Of a stretch of DNA of 64,000 bases, positions 1 through 8,245 are shown piece by piece (the first letter of the stretch is position 1; the number at the start of each line of letters is the position of its first letter). The DNA lies in contig NZ_CP099490.1 in the NCBI RefSeq assembly GCF_023923205.1, positions 1,364,001-1,428,000 on the forward strand. Direction: 5' to 3'. The stretch comes from Ornithinimicrobium cryptoxanthini (GTDB taxonomy: Bacteria; Actinomycetota; Actinomycetes; Actinomycetales; Dermatophilaceae). Under the pieces are notes generated by a model. That model had not been told where the DNA came from, made no database searches, and saw nothing but the letters and a program-made list of their open reading frames with translations. The translations under genes and the position numbers were made by a program.

Positions 1-1
1 G

Positions 2-346
2 GCGCGCGCCGGTTGGGCGGTGGGGTGGAAGAAGGAGTCCTTCTGGGGCAAGGAGGCGCTCGAGGCCGAGAAGGAGGCCAAGAACACCCGCATCTCCTGG
101 GGGCTGGATGTCACCGGCCGCGGCATCCCGCGCGCGCAGTGCGACGTGAAGGACGCCTCCGGCACCGTGATCGGCACGGTCACCTCGGGCACGTTCTCGC
201 CGACGCTGAGCAAGGGCATCGCGCTGGCGCTGCTGGACCGCGGCGCCGCCGAGGGCGACGAGGTCGTCATCGACGTGCGCGGTCGCGACGTCGCCGCTGT
301 GGTCAAGAAGCCGCCGTTCGTCGAGGTCGGCGTCCGCGAGTCCTGA
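2..346 (+). CDS. gcvT: Glycine cleavage system aminomethyltransferase, C-terminal fragment
   Basis: This is the last 114 codons of an open frame that enters from the left edge, so the start is outside the window. The residues [18 protein letters not shown] and the later [20 protein letters not shown] match the C-terminal barrel of the T protein, including the conserved TSGTxSPTL motif. GcvT moves the aminomethyl-derived C1 unit from lipoyl-H protein to tetrahydrofolate and releases ammonia. The frame ends at TGA 344-346. The catalytic folate-binding domain is not visible. An internal ATG at 20 is only a frame landmark, not a start. Confidence 0.9.
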   Translation, partial: ARAGWAVGWKKESFWGKEALEAEKEAKNTRISWGLDVTGRGIPRAQCDVKDASGTVIGTVTSGTFSPTLSKGIALALLDRGAAEGDEVVIDVRGRDVAAVVKKPPFVEVGVRES

Positions 347-411
347 GCCGCCGCTCACGACCCCGCGGGCGCCCTCTAGCAATGGGCCTGGCACAGTGCC
401 ACGCTGGGACG

Positions 412-1731
412 ATGACTGACCCACCGTCTGCGCTGACTGCCCAGGAGTTCCAGCTGTCCGGTGGCGTCGACGACTGGCGGGTGCTGGGCGGCGGCGCCGT
501 CGCGTGGTTCGATGCCCCGTCGCACCGGGCGGGGGCCGACCTGATGGGCGCGATCACTGAGCTGGCTGGGGGTCGGGACGCCCTCGCGCCGCACCTGGAT
601 CTGCGTGCACGCGGCCTGAGAGTCCGGATCCCGGCGTCGCCCGATGGCCTTGACACGGCCGATGTGGTGCTGGCCAGGTCGATCTCCGAGGCAGCGCGTG
701 AGCGCGGGCTGAGTGCCGACCCGGCCCACCTCCAGGACGTGCACCTGACCATCGATGCACTGCACGCTGAGGAGGTGCTGCCCTTCTGGCAGGCGGCGCT
801 CGGATATGAGAGACGCGCACCGGACGACCTCGTCGACCCGCTGCGTCGTCAGCCGCCGATCTGGTTCCAGCAGCAGGACGCGCCGCGGCCCCTGCGCAAC
901 CGGATCCACGTCGACGCGGTCAGCACCCAGCCGACGGCATTCGCAGCGCTCGCCGCAGTCCAGAGCCAGGGAGCCAGCTCCGTCGCGGAGCACGGCTACT
1001 ACGCGACCGTCGCGGACGCCGAGGGCAACGAGGTGGATCTGCTGCCGCTGCCGGAGGAGGCCGACCGGTGGGGTGGTGCGGAGACCGAGGACTGGCGCCT
1101 CGTGTTTGCGGGGCTCGCCTGCTATCCCACGTCCGCCCCGCGACAAGGCGCGGAGCTGGCCGCAGTCGTGGCGGCCCTGGCCGACGACGCAGGGTTGCCC
1201 CTCGGCATCGATCTGCGCCCCGGCCTCGTGACGATCGCCACCGGCAAGGACGACTGGGAGGTGGAAGAGGGTTATCAGCCGCTGGCGGCCCGGGTGCAGG
1301 AGGCTGCCCATGCGATGGGCCTCGCGGCCGACGTCCGGCTGCCGCGCTTCCTCCAGGTCGTCATCGACGCCGTCGACATCCGCGCGGTCCGTGAGTTCTG
1401 GCGGGTGGTCCTGGGTTACGAGGAGGATCCGCGCGCCGACGTCACCGACATCGTCGACCCCCGGCAGCTGAGCATGCCCTTCGTCTTCCAGAACCTGGAC
1501 AGCACGGACGAGGCCCGGCGGGCGCAACGGAACCGCATCCACATCGACCTGTTCGTGCCCGACGACCAGGCTCGGGCGCGCATCGACGCGGGTCTCGCGG
1601 CGGGGGGCCGGATCGTGTATGACGACGAGGCTCCTGAGTGGTGGACCCTCGCCGATCCGGAGGGCAACGAGGTGGACATCGCAGTCTCCGTCGGACGCGA
1701 GGAGATCTGGCGTGCGGCCGACTCCACCTGA
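412..1731 (+). CDS. Tandem PCD-like / VOC (glyoxalase-fold) fusion protein
   Basis: A 439-residue protein built from two copies of the same two-domain unit. Residues about 8-105 resemble pterin-4a-carbinolamine dehydratase (PCD), about 106-220 are a VOC/glyoxalase-like fold ending in ADAEGNEVDLLPL, about 226-315 are a second PCD-like segment, and about 320-435 a second VOC domain ending in ADPEGNEVDIAV. The paired histidines of active PCD enzymes (HHP motif) are absent: the first copy has APHLDL and the second has PLGIDL, so dehydratase activity is unlikely. VOC domains bind small molecules or metals and the substrate here is unknown. ATG 412 is chosen because the longer upstream frame overlaps gcvT and reads as low-complexity Arg/Gly. 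The gene stands alone after gcvT and converges with the glycerate kinase. Confidence 0.8.
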   Translation: MTDPPSALTAQEFQLSGGVDDWRVLGGGAVAWFDAPSHRAGADLMGAITELAGGRDALAPHLDLRARGLRVRIPASPDGLDTADVVLARSISEAARERGLSADPAHLQDVHLTIDALHAEEVLPFWQAALGYERRAPDDLVDPLRRQPPIWFQQQDAPRPLRNRIHVDAVSTQPTAFAALAAVQSQGASSVAEHGYYATVADAEGNEVDLLPLPEEADRWGGAETEDWRLVFAGLACYPTSAPRQGAELAAVVAALADDAGLPLGIDLRPGLVTIATGKDDWEVEEGYQPLAARVQEAAHAMGLAADVRLPRFLQVVIDAVDIRAVREFWRVVLGYEEDPRADVTDIVDPRQLSMPFVFQNLDSTDEARRAQRNRIHIDLFVPDDQARARIDAGLAAGGRIVYDDEAPEWWTLADPEGNEVDIAVSVGREEIWRAADST

Positions 1732-1770
1732 GGTCAGGTCTCGCGGGGCGAGTGACCAACCCGGGGATGG

Positions 1771-2946
1771 CTACGAGGTGTCCTCCAGCCACGCCCAGAC
1801 GGCGCGGGCGGTGACGTCGGTCAGGGTCTGGGCCGGGCGGCTCAGGGCGGCCTTGGCACCCACGGACCCCACGAGCGACCATGCGCTGGTGAAGCCGAGC
1901 TCATCAGCACCAACTGACTCGACGAGCCCGGCGACCGCGATCACCGGCACCTGGTGACGGGCGGCCAGTGTGGCGAGGGCGACCGGCCCCTTGCCAAAGC
2001 GGCTCTGCTCGTCGAGCTTGCCCTCTCCGGTGATGACCAGATCAGCACCGGCCACTGCGGCCTCCATGCCGATCAGGTCCATGATGAGGTCGCCGCCGGG
2101 CTCGATCGTGGCACCCAGGAAGGTCACCAGGCCCCAGCCGAGACCACCCGCGGCTCCGGCGCCAGGCTGGTCGGCCGCAGCACCTCCGACGAGTCCCGAC
2201 ACGGTGGCCAGGCCACGCTCCAACGTGCGGACCTCGGCGGGACCGGCGCCCTTCTGCGGCGCATAGACCGCGGCCGCCCCGGCCGGCCCCAGCAGCGGGT
2301 TCGTCACGTCCGTGGCGGCCACAAACGTGGTCTGCGCGATCCGCGGGTCCAGTCCGTCCAAGTGCACCGATGCGACGTCGCGCAGTCCGCCTCCGCCGGC
2401 GCGCACGGGCGAGCCCGACGCGTCCAGGAACTGCGCCCCGAGGGCGGTGGCCAGCCCGGTCCCGCCGTCGGTGCACGCGACGCCGCCCAGCCCGACGACG
2501 ATGCGGATCGCCCCAGCCGCCCAGGCTGCGCGGACGAGATCGCCGACCCCGCCGCTGCTGGCGGACAGTGCCGTCGCAGGCGTCGGGTCGAGCAGCTGCA
2601 GGCCGCAGATTTGGGCCGCCTCCAGCACGGCTGTCGCGTCTCTCTTGGCACCACCCCCCGCGTGCCCGGCGTGCCCAGCGTGCCCGGCGTGCCCGTCGAG
2701 CACCGCGAACTCCGCCTCGACGGGGTCGCCCAACGGACCCGCCCCGGTGCAGGTATGGCGGGTGCCGCCGGCCGCGAGCACAGCCTGAACCGTGCCCTCG
2801 CCCCCGTCGGCCAGCGGCACCTGCTCGATGACCGCGTCAGGGACGACCTGGCGCACCCCGGCCGCCATCGCCGCGGCCGCCTCGGGCCCGGCCAGCGTGC
2901 CCTTGAACTTGTCCGGCGCGACGACGACCCGGAGCGCGCGAGTCAT
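1771..2946 (-). CDS. Glycerate kinase (GlxK family)
   Basis: A 391-residue kinase that phosphorylates D-glycerate. The N-terminus RVVVAPDKFKGTLAGPEAA is the family signature, followed by PLADGGEGT and near the C-terminus VITGEGKLDEQSRFGKGP. The ATG at 2946 overlaps the TGA of the upstream tartrate dehydratase gene by one base (TGATG), so the two are translationally coupled. The longer open frame to 3048 lies inside the dehydratase gene and is not used. An unusual 9-bp tandem repeat at 2661-2696 encodes four Gly-His-Ala triplets in a surface loop. The pairing suggests a hydroxy-acid catabolic route; which step it serves after tartrate is inferred. Confidence 0.88.
   Translation of the reverse strand: MTRALRVVVAPDKFKGTLAGPEAAAAMAAGVRQVVPDAVIEQVPLADGGEGTVQAVLAAGGTRHTCTGAGPLGDPVEAEFAVLDGHAGHAGHAGHAGGGAKRDATAVLEAAQICGLQLLDPTPATALSASSGGVGDLVRAAWAAGAIRIVVGLGGVACTDGGTGLATALGAQFLDASGSPVRAGGGGLRDVASVHLDGLDPRIAQTTFVAATDVTNPLLGPAGAAAVYAPQKGAGPAEVRTLERGLATVSGLVGGAAADQPGAGAAGGLGWGLVTFLGATIEPGGDLIMDLIGMEAAVAGADLVITGEGKLDEQSRFGKGPVALATLAARHQVPVIAVAGLVESVGADELGFTSAWSLVGSVGAKAALSRPAQTLTDVTARAVWAWLEDTS
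2661..2696. repeat. 9-bp tandem repeat, 4 copies, inside glycerate kinase
   Basis: Four consecutive near-identical copies of cgtgcccgg (third-position variants cgtgcccag and cgtgcccgt). On the minus strand they encode a (Gly-His-Ala)4 run in the glycerate kinase. The unit length keeps frame, so copy-number change would be tolerated. Confidence 0.9.
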
Positions 2947-4112
2947 CAGTCGAGCAGCTCGCGACAGACCTTCGCCAGGTCTGACTTGCCCTCGAACCCG
3001 ATGCCCGGCAGCTCTGGCATCGTGATGTGTCCGTCCTCGACCACGCATCCGTCGGGGAAGCCGCCGAACGGCTGGAACAGGTCGGGATAGGACTCGTTGC
3101 CGCCCAGCCCCAGACCGGCTGCGATGTTGAGCGACATCTGGTGCCCGCCGTGCGGGATGAACCGGCTCGGGGACCAGCCGAGCTCGCCGAGCGCCTCGAG
3201 GGTGCGCAGATACTCCACCAGGCCATAACTGAGCGCACAGTCGAACTGGAGGTAGTCGCGCTCCGGGTCCATCCCGCCATACAGCCCCAAATTGCGGGCG
3301 TCCCAGTGGGAGAAGAGGTTTTCTCCGGTGGCGATCGGCAGGCCGCCGGCACGCCCGGTGACCGCACGGGTGCCGGCGTAGTCGAGCGGGTCGACGGGCT
3401 CCTCATACCAGAACAGGTCGTAGTCCTGCAGGGCGCTGAGATAGTCCAGCGCCTCCGCGGCACCGAAGCGACCGTTGGCGTCCACCATCAGGTGCTGGCC
3501 CTCGCCCAAGACGCTGAGCGCCCCCTCGATGCGGGTCAGGTCCTCCGCCAGGCTCGCGCCGCCGATCTTCATCTTCACCACGGTGTAGCCGCGGTCCAGA
3601 TAGCTGGTCAGCTCGTCCTGGAGCCCTTGCGTGCCCTTGCCCGGGTGGTAGTAGCCGCCCGCCGCATAGACGAAGACCCGGGGGTCGGGGGTGCCGGACC
3701 CGAAGCGGTGCGCGAGCAGGTCGAACAGCGGCCTCTCCTCGAGCTTGGCGCGCAGGTCCCACAGCGCCATGTCGAGCACGCCGACGGCGACCGAGCGCTC
3801 ACCGTGCCCACCGGGCTTCTCGTTGGTCATCATCGTGTCCCACGCGCGGTGCGGGTCGATCAGGCCGCTGTCGTCGTGCAGCGTCTCCGGGTCGGCCTCC
3901 ATCAGGCGCGGCACGAACCGCTCCCGCATCAGCGACCCCTGGCCATAGCGGCCGTTGGAGTTGAAGCCGAACCCGACGACGGGGCGGCCGTCCCGCTCCT
4001 GATCGGTGATGACCGCGACCAGGCTCAGCGTCATCTTGGAGAAGTCGATGAACGAGTTGCGGATATTGCTGGCGATCGGGAGTGTGCGCTCGCGGATGTC
4101 GACGATCTTCAT
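2946..4112 (-). CDS. tarD: D(-)-tartrate dehydratase, enolase superfamily
   Basis: A 388-residue member of the enolase superfamily. The N-terminus with NSFIDFSKMTLSLVAVITD and GFGFNSNGRYGQGSLMRERF is characteristic of the TarD group, which dehydrates D-tartrate to oxaloacetate. Visible active-site elements are the KMKIG lysines near residue 180, the metal ligands in VDANGRFG, WYEEPVDP and ATGENL, and the HGGHQMSLNIAAGLGLGG histidine region. It is the first gene of a two-gene unit with the glycerate kinase (one-base overlap). The substrate call rests on family resemblance; another acid-sugar dehydratase specificity is possible. Confidence 0.78.
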   Translation of the reverse strand: MKIVDIRERTLPIASNIRNSFIDFSKMTLSLVAVITDQERDGRPVVGFGFNSNGRYGQGSLMRERFVPRLMEADPETLHDDSGLIDPHRAWDTMMTNEKPGGHGERSVAVGVLDMALWDLRAKLEERPLFDLLAHRFGSGTPDPRVFVYAAGGYYHPGKGTQGLQDELTSYLDRGYTVVKMKIGGASLAEDLTRIEGALSVLGEGQHLMVDANGRFGAAEALDYLSALQDYDLFWYEEPVDPLDYAGTRAVTGRAGGLPIATGENLFSHWDARNLGLYGGMDPERDYLQFDCALSYGLVEYLRTLEALGELGWSPSRFIPHGGHQMSLNIAAGLGLGGNESYPDLFQPFGGFPDGCVVEDGHITMPELPGIGFEGKSDLAKVCRELLD

Positions 4113-4114
4113 GG

Positions 4115-5002
4115 TCAGCGACCCCGGTCGAGCCGGGTCGGTGTCCCGGCCGCTCTGGTGAGCTTGTCCGGGTTGCGCACCAGATAGAGCGCCGTGACCA
4201 GGCCGGCCTCGATGCGCACGCTGGCCACCGTGTCGAGCACGCCGTCGCCAAAGAGTCGCAGTCCCGGTTGGCCGTTGACGGTGATCAGATCGAGGGTCGG
4301 CTGTCCGGGGTAGTTGCCGAAGACCGCGTCCAGGAAGCGCAGCACCTTGTCCGCGCCGTGGATCGGCCGCAGCGCCGCCTGCCGCAGCCCGCCACCGTCG
4401 GTGAAGAGCACGACGTCGGGCGCCAGCAGCTCCAGCAGCGGCTTCAGGTCGCCGCCGCCGGCCGCGGCGAGGAAGCGGCGCAGGACCTCCTCGGTCTGCT
4501 CCGTGGGCACCGGTGCGGGTCGCTGGCGGCGAACCGCCCGCCCCGCGCGACTGGCCACCTGACGCACGGCCGCCGGTGACTTGTCGGTCGCCGCCGCGAT
4601 CTCGGCATACTCAAACCCAAAGACCTCACGCAGGATGAAGACGGCCCGTTCGGTCGGGCTCAGACTCTCCAGCACCATGAGCATCGCGGTGGACACGGAG
4701 TCGGCGAGCTCGACGTCCTCGGCGACGTCGGGGGCGGTCAGCAGCGGCTCGGGCAGCCACGGACCGACATAGCTCTCCCGGCGGCGCTGCATCGTGCGGA
4801 TCCGGTTGAGTGCCTGGCGGGTGGCGATGCGCACCAGATAGGACCGCGGGTCGCGCACGGTGGCCAGGTCGACCTGCGACCAGCGCAACCACACCTCCTG
4901 CACCACGTCCTCGGCGTCGGCGGCGGAGGAGAGCATCTGGTAGGCGACCGTGAACAGCAGGTGGCGCTGCTCCTGGAAGGCCTCCAGCGACGCGTCGGTC
5001 AT
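4115..5002 (-). CDS. ECF41-family RNA polymerase sigma factor with SnoaL-like C-terminal extension
   Basis: A 295-residue sigma-70 family protein. Sigma-2 spans about residues 8-72 and sigma-4 about 105-155 (SPTERAVFILREVFGFEYAEIA). A C-terminal SnoaL/NTF2-like domain follows. The linker has WLPEP (82-86), and the extension has DGGG (202-205) and NPDKL (277-281), the three motifs that define group ECF41. In this group the extension tunes activity in place of an anti-sigma factor. The start ATG overlaps the stop of the upstream carboxymuconolactone decarboxylase gene by 4 bp (ATGA), the gene pairing known for ECF41. A matching promoter lies before that gene. The physiological signal is unknown. 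Confidence 0.92.
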   Translation of the reverse strand: MTDASLEAFQEQRHLLFTVAYQMLSSAADAEDVVQEVWLRWSQVDLATVRDPRSYLVRIATRQALNRIRTMQRRRESYVGPWLPEPLLTAPDVAEDVELADSVSTAMLMVLESLSPTERAVFILREVFGFEYAEIAAATDKSPAAVRQVASRAGRAVRRQRPAPVPTEQTEEVLRRFLAAAGGGDLKPLLELLAPDVVLFTDGGGLRQAALRPIHGADKVLRFLDAVFGNYPGQPTLDLITVNGQPGLRLFGDGVLDTVASVRIEAGLVTALYLVRNPDKLTRAAGTPTRLDRGR

Positions 5003-5565
5003 GAGCCCAACGGTGCCAGGTCGCAGGACTCGGCGAAACCCTGCGAGGTCAGCCCCAGCGCCGCGTTCGTGCGCGAGCGCAGGTTCTCCAGCGAGATCAT
5101 CTCGGTCAGCTCCATCAGCGCCGCCGACCCGAGCTGCTCGTGCAGGCTGGTGACCATCTCGTCGGTGACCTCCAACGGAGTGACGCTCATCGCCTCGGCA
5201 TAGGCCATCACCTCGCGCTCCAGCGGCGTGAAGACGGTGCTGTCGCGCCACACCGGGACCTGGCGGACCTTGGCCGTGTCGAGCCCCTCGGTGTGCGCCG
5301 TGAAATAGCCGAAGTCCAGGCACCAGGAGCAGCCGATCGTCGCGGACGAGGCCATCGTGGCATAGGCCTTCAGGTGCGGGTCGCACGCGGAGAGCGCCGC
5401 CATCCTGCGCTCGAACGCGAGCACCGCGCGTGTCATCCGGCGGTGGTGCAGGAAGACGTGGGCGATGTCCGGGACCTGGCCATAGGTCCGCCTCGCATAG
5501 AGCGTCAGCGCGCGGCCGAAGAGTCCGTCGAGCGGTGCCTTCGGGATCCTGAGGTTGCTGGGCAT
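4999..5565 (-). CDS. Carboxymuconolactone decarboxylase / AhpD-like protein
   Basis: A 188-residue all-helical protein of the CMD/AhpD family. It carries a redox CxxC motif, C79-SW-C82, with a histidine nine residues later, as in peroxidase-type AhpD proteins. It is the usual partner gene of ECF41 sigma factors and is probably their main target. The gene overlaps the sigma gene by 4 bp and has a good ribosome binding site (GGGAG) before ATG 5565. The family function suggests thiol-dependent reduction of a peroxide or quinone-like compound; the substrate cannot be read from the sequence. Confidence 0.88.
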   Translation of the reverse strand: MPSNLRIPKAPLDGLFGRALTLYARRTYGQVPDIAHVFLHHRRMTRAVLAFERRMAALSACDPHLKAYATMASSATIGCSWCLDFGYFTAHTEGLDTAKVRQVPVWRDSTVFTPLEREVMAYAEAMSVTPLEVTDEMVTSLHEQLGSAALMELTEMISLENLRSRTNAALGLTSQGFAESCDLAPLGS

Positions 5566-5617
5566 GTCGTCACTCCCTGCTGTCGGGCGGGTCCGGTCAA
5601 CCCGCTCTCACCATGAG

Positions 5618-5644
5618 GACACCGGCCGGGCCAGATCTGTGACA
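5618..5644 (-). promoter_or_regulatory. Candidate ECF41-dependent promoter
   Basis: On the minus strand TGTCACA (5644-5638) is followed by 16 bases and TGTC (5621-5618). The published ECF41 consensus is TGTCACA, 16 bases, CGTC, so only one base differs. It lies 52 bases before the carboxymuconolactone decarboxylase start, giving an autoregulated CMD-sigma operon. Confidence 0.75.
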
Positions 5645-5672
5645 CGGCTCCGGCGAACCGGCTGAGGCCGAC

Positions 5673-6242
5673 TCAGTCGTGGGCATAGAAGCTGTGGACC
5701 GCGGGGGAGTCGCTGAGGTCCAGGACCCGACCGCCGACCAGCAGGTGGACCCGCTGGCTCACCGCGCTGAAGCGGTCGTTGACGTGGCGCAGCGCGTCAC
5801 GATAGGTCGACTCCGGCCCCGAGGTCGCCTCGCCGCCCCAGCCGACCTCGTCGGAGATGGCCACGATGTCGTGGGGGAGCGACTGATAGATGACGAGGAG
5901 GTCCTCGAGCTCCTCGTCGAGGCGGGCGATCGCTCCCTTGGTGGAGCGCCACAGGTCGTGCCGGTCCAGCAGCTGCCAGACCCAGTGCGAGAGCGTGTCG
6001 ATGATGACGGGGTTGCGGGAAAAGATCATCGCCTGGGACAGCCCGGTCGTCACGACGGTCTGCCACGCCTCAGGGCGGGCTGCCTGCTGCTCCTCGACGC
6101 GGTCGGCCCAGGTCTGGTCAGGGGCCTCCTCCCGCTTGGGGCCGGTCGCCAGATAGGTCACGGTCTCGTGGTCGGCCATCAGGGCTGCCGCATAGTCGGA
6201 TTTGCCATTGCGGGCTGCGCCCAGCACGAGAGTCGTTGCCAT
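5673..6242 (-). CDS. cobU: Bifunctional adenosylcobinamide kinase / adenosylcobinamide-phosphate guanylyltransferase
   Basis: A 189-residue CobU/CobP-type enzyme of the cobalamin nucleotide-loop pathway. The N-terminus TTLVLGAARNGKSDYAAAL has the P-loop GAARNGKS. Later SDEVGWGG and LVGGRVLDL match conserved blocks of the family. ATG 6242 places the P-loop close to the N-terminus as in homologues; an in-frame GTG at 6257 would add five residues. No other cobalamin gene lies nearby, so this copy is separated from the rest of the pathway. No cobalamin riboswitch is convincing upstream. Confidence 0.9.
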   Translation of the reverse strand: MATTLVLGAARNGKSDYAAALMADHETVTYLATGPKREEAPDQTWADRVEEQQAARPEAWQTVVTTGLSQAMIFSRNPVIIDTLSHWVWQLLDRHDLWRSTKGAIARLDEELEDLLVIYQSLPHDIVAISDEVGWGGEATSGPESTYRDALRHVNDRFSAVSQRVHLLVGGRVLDLSDSPAVHSFYAHD

Positions 6243-6325
6243 CAGCCATACCTTCACGGGGGAGAGATGCCTGCCAGACTAGTGGACTCGCGGCGAGCGG
6301 CGCAGGCCCCTCCCACCGCGGGTGG

Positions 6326-7288
6326 TCAGCGCCGGTCGAAGTCGTCCGGGCCGTGGCCCGAGAAGCCGTCCCGCGGGTCGTCCCGGAACTCGTCTAGGTA
6401 GTGGTCATGGGCCGCGTCGAGGCGGCGGTTGCGCGCCGCGGAGGCAGCCCAGGCGAGTATGCCGAGGAGCAGGACCACGCCGACCGCCCAGGCCCAGGGT
6501 GGGATGCCTGAGTCGGAGTCCTGGGTGGTGTCGGCCTCCCCGGGAGTGGGCTCGGCGTCCGTCGCGGTCGCCTCCGCATTCGTCTCGTCCTCGGTGCTCT
6601 CCTGCGACGTCGCGTCGTCCGTGCTCTCGTCCTCGGTGGTCGCGTCGGTGGTCTCCGCGGTGGCCTCCTCGGAGGTGGGCTCCGCGCTGGTCTCCGTGGC
6701 GCTCGGCTCCTCGGTGGCGTCGCCGTCCACGATCGGGATCTCGATCGGCTCGTCCGCGGCGAGCTGCTCGGGGGTCGGCTCGCTGACCTCGTCGCCGCAG
6801 CCCTGCTCCGGGAAGCCGGCGATCCCGCAGATCAGGCCGCTGTCGTCGGTGCGGATGTCCTGCACCGCCTGGACCAGGATCTCCTGTGACGTGGCGTCCT
6901 CGTCGGCGACGACGCACCGGGCGCTCGGCTCAGGCGGGGTCTCGCCCTCCGGAGCGTCGACGTCACGACCGGTGTCGAGCACCAGGCCGACCCGCTTCAT
7001 CCCATCGGCGGCAGCGGTGCCCGCACAGAGGTCGTCAAAGCCCGGTGCGTCGCGAGGCACCCGCTCGTCGTCGTCGCCGGCGGAGAACGCGAAGCGATAA
7101 CCGTCGACCGCGCCGTCCTCCGGCACCGCGGCGTTGGCGCCCTCGGTGGCAAAGTCCCACTCGCCGTCGTTGGTGAGCTGATAGAAGCCCCAGAACTGGT
7201 AGGCGACCGCATGCGCCGCCATCGGCGCCACCACTGCCACGGCCAGTGCGAGGACGCTCGCGCAGATCAGTCGGTAGAGGCGGGTCAC
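6326..7288 (-). CDS. Exported SCO2322-family protein with C-terminal membrane anchor
   Basis: A 320-residue protein with a signal peptide at about 1-28 (LICASVLALAVAVVAPMAAHA), a conserved domain to about residue 170 containing cysteines, then a long Thr/Glu/Asp-rich linker and a transmembrane helix near residues 262-282 followed by a short charged tail. The order signal peptide, domain, acidic stalk, helix is typical of cell-surface proteins of unknown function assigned to the SCO2322 family. The start is GTG 7288 or TTG 7291. It follows the DUF937 gene by about 12 bases on the same strand and is probably co-transcribed. Confidence 0.75.
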   Translation of the reverse strand: MTRLYRLICASVLALAVAVVAPMAAHAVAYQFWGFYQLTNDGEWDFATEGANAAVPEDGAVDGYRFAFSAGDDDERVPRDAPGFDDLCAGTAAADGMKRVGLVLDTGRDVDAPEGETPPEPSARCVVADEDATSQEILVQAVQDIRTDDSGLICGIAGFPEQGCGDEVSEPTPEQLAADEPIEIPIVDGDATEEPSATETSAEPTSEEATAETTDATTEDESTDDATSQESTEDETNAEATATDAEPTPGEADTTQDSDSGIPPWAWAVGVVLLLGILAWAASAARNRRLDAAHDHYLDEFRDDPRDGFSGHGPDDFDRR

Positions 7289-7300
7289 CAACTGCTCAGC

Positions 7301-7906
7301 TCAGCGCTTGCCGCCGAGCAGTCCGCCGAGGATGTCGTCCAGGCCGAAGCCCCCGCCACCCTGAGGTGCCTTGCCGCCACCCACGGCGCTGCCGAGCAGG
7401 TCGCCCAGCAGGTCACCGACGTCACCCTGACCGGCTGGTCCGGTGGGTGCGGCCGGCTTCTGGGTGGGCGCCTGTGCGCCGCCGAGGATGTCGCCCATCG
7501 CCCCGCCGAGGCCGCCGCCACCGCTGAGCTTCTTGGCCAGGAAGGAGAGCACGATCGGGGCCAGAATCGGCAGCAGCTTCTTGACCAGACCGCCGCCACC
7601 GCCGCCAAGGCCACCGAGCTGGTTGACGACGGTCTCGCTCTGGTTGCCAAAGATGTGCTGGACGATCTTGGCGCCGTCGTCGGTGTCGATGCTGGACAGA
7701 TCACCGGGGTTGCGGTCGACGTGCTCGCTCAGGGCGTTGGTCAGTGCGGCCTTGCCCTCGGGCTGGCGCGCGTTGGCACCCAGTCCGCCCATCAGGGCCG
7801 GCAGCACCTGCTGCACCGCCTGGGAGACCTGGCTCTCGTCCGCCCCCACCTGCTGGGCGAGCTGAGACATGGGGATGGCGGCGAGCAACTCGTCATACTG
7901 GCTCAT
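7301..7906 (-). CDS. DUF937 domain-containing protein
   Basis: A 201-residue protein of the DUF937 (YidB-like) family. The N-terminal half is helical (YDELLAAIPMSQLAQQVGAD and GAKIVQHIFG), and the C-terminal half is Gly-rich with repeated GGLLGG, GDILGG and GDLLG motifs. ATG 7906 has a strong ribosome binding site (GAAAGGGA) at the right distance. A TAGGCT -10-like element lies about 50 bases upstream on the same strand. The function of the family is not known. Confidence 0.82.
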   Translation of the reverse strand: MSQYDELLAAIPMSQLAQQVGADESQVSQAVQQVLPALMGGLGANARQPEGKAALTNALSEHVDRNPGDLSSIDTDDGAKIVQHIFGNQSETVVNQLGGLGGGGGGLVKKLLPILAPIVLSFLAKKLSGGGGLGGAMGDILGGAQAPTQKPAAPTGPAGQGDVGDLLGDLLGSAVGGGKAPQGGGGFGLDDILGGLLGGKR

Positions 7907-7980
7907 CTTCGTTCCCTTTCCTGGTGACCCGAGCTGGGTCGTCCTGGGCCCGAGCCTAGAGACAATCCGGGGTTTCCGCC

Positions 7981-7986
7981 TAGTGT
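7981..7986 (+). promoter_or_regulatory. -10 element TAGTGT for leaderless gene at 7994
   Basis: TAGTGT ends 7 bases before ATG 7994 and there is no ribosome binding site. The expected transcript would start at the ATG. Confidence 0.65.
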
Positions 7987-7993
7987 GGAACCC

Positions 7994-8215
7994 ATGAGTG
8001 AAGTGTTCACATGGCGATACTGCGACGAGACCGGAGAAGCGATCCCGGACCTCGGACTCACCGGGGTGGCGTTCCCGACCCAGGCCGACGCGGAGGCCTG
8101 GCTCTCCGACGAGTGGCACATGCTGGCCGACGCAGGGGTGAAGTCGGTGACGCTGCTCAACGGCGACCACGAGGTCTATGGCCCGATGGGGTTGGGCCCC
8201 GCTGACCCTGAGTGA
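7994..8215 (+). CDS. Small conserved actinobacterial protein of unknown function
   Basis: A 73-residue acidic protein (SEVFTWRYCDETGEAIPDLG start; Trp-rich, no membrane segment or signal). It looks like a compact folded domain, with one cysteine and the segment AWLSDEWHMLADAGVKSVTLL. Start ATG 7994 is favoured over GTG 7985 because a -10 hexamer sits 7 bases upstream, which predicts a leaderless mRNA. It is transcribed away from the DUF937 gene. I do not recognise a named family. Confidence 0.68.
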   Translation: MSEVFTWRYCDETGEAIPDLGLTGVAFPTQADAEAWLSDEWHMLADAGVKSVTLLNGDHEVYGPMGLGPADPE

Positions 8216-8245
8216 CGCCTTCCCTGAGTGACCCCCTGGCTCGCC

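Noticed and set aside
13..411. Upstream extension of the PCD-VOC reading frame
   Set aside because: It lies over gcvT in another frame and encodes Arg/Gly-rich low complexity; ATG 412 begins the conserved part.
6243..6300. Cobalamin-riboswitch-like words (GAGAGATGCCTGCC) near cobU
   Set aside because: They are on the plus strand, while cobU is on the minus strand; no other B12-box elements or downstream plus-strand gene exist.
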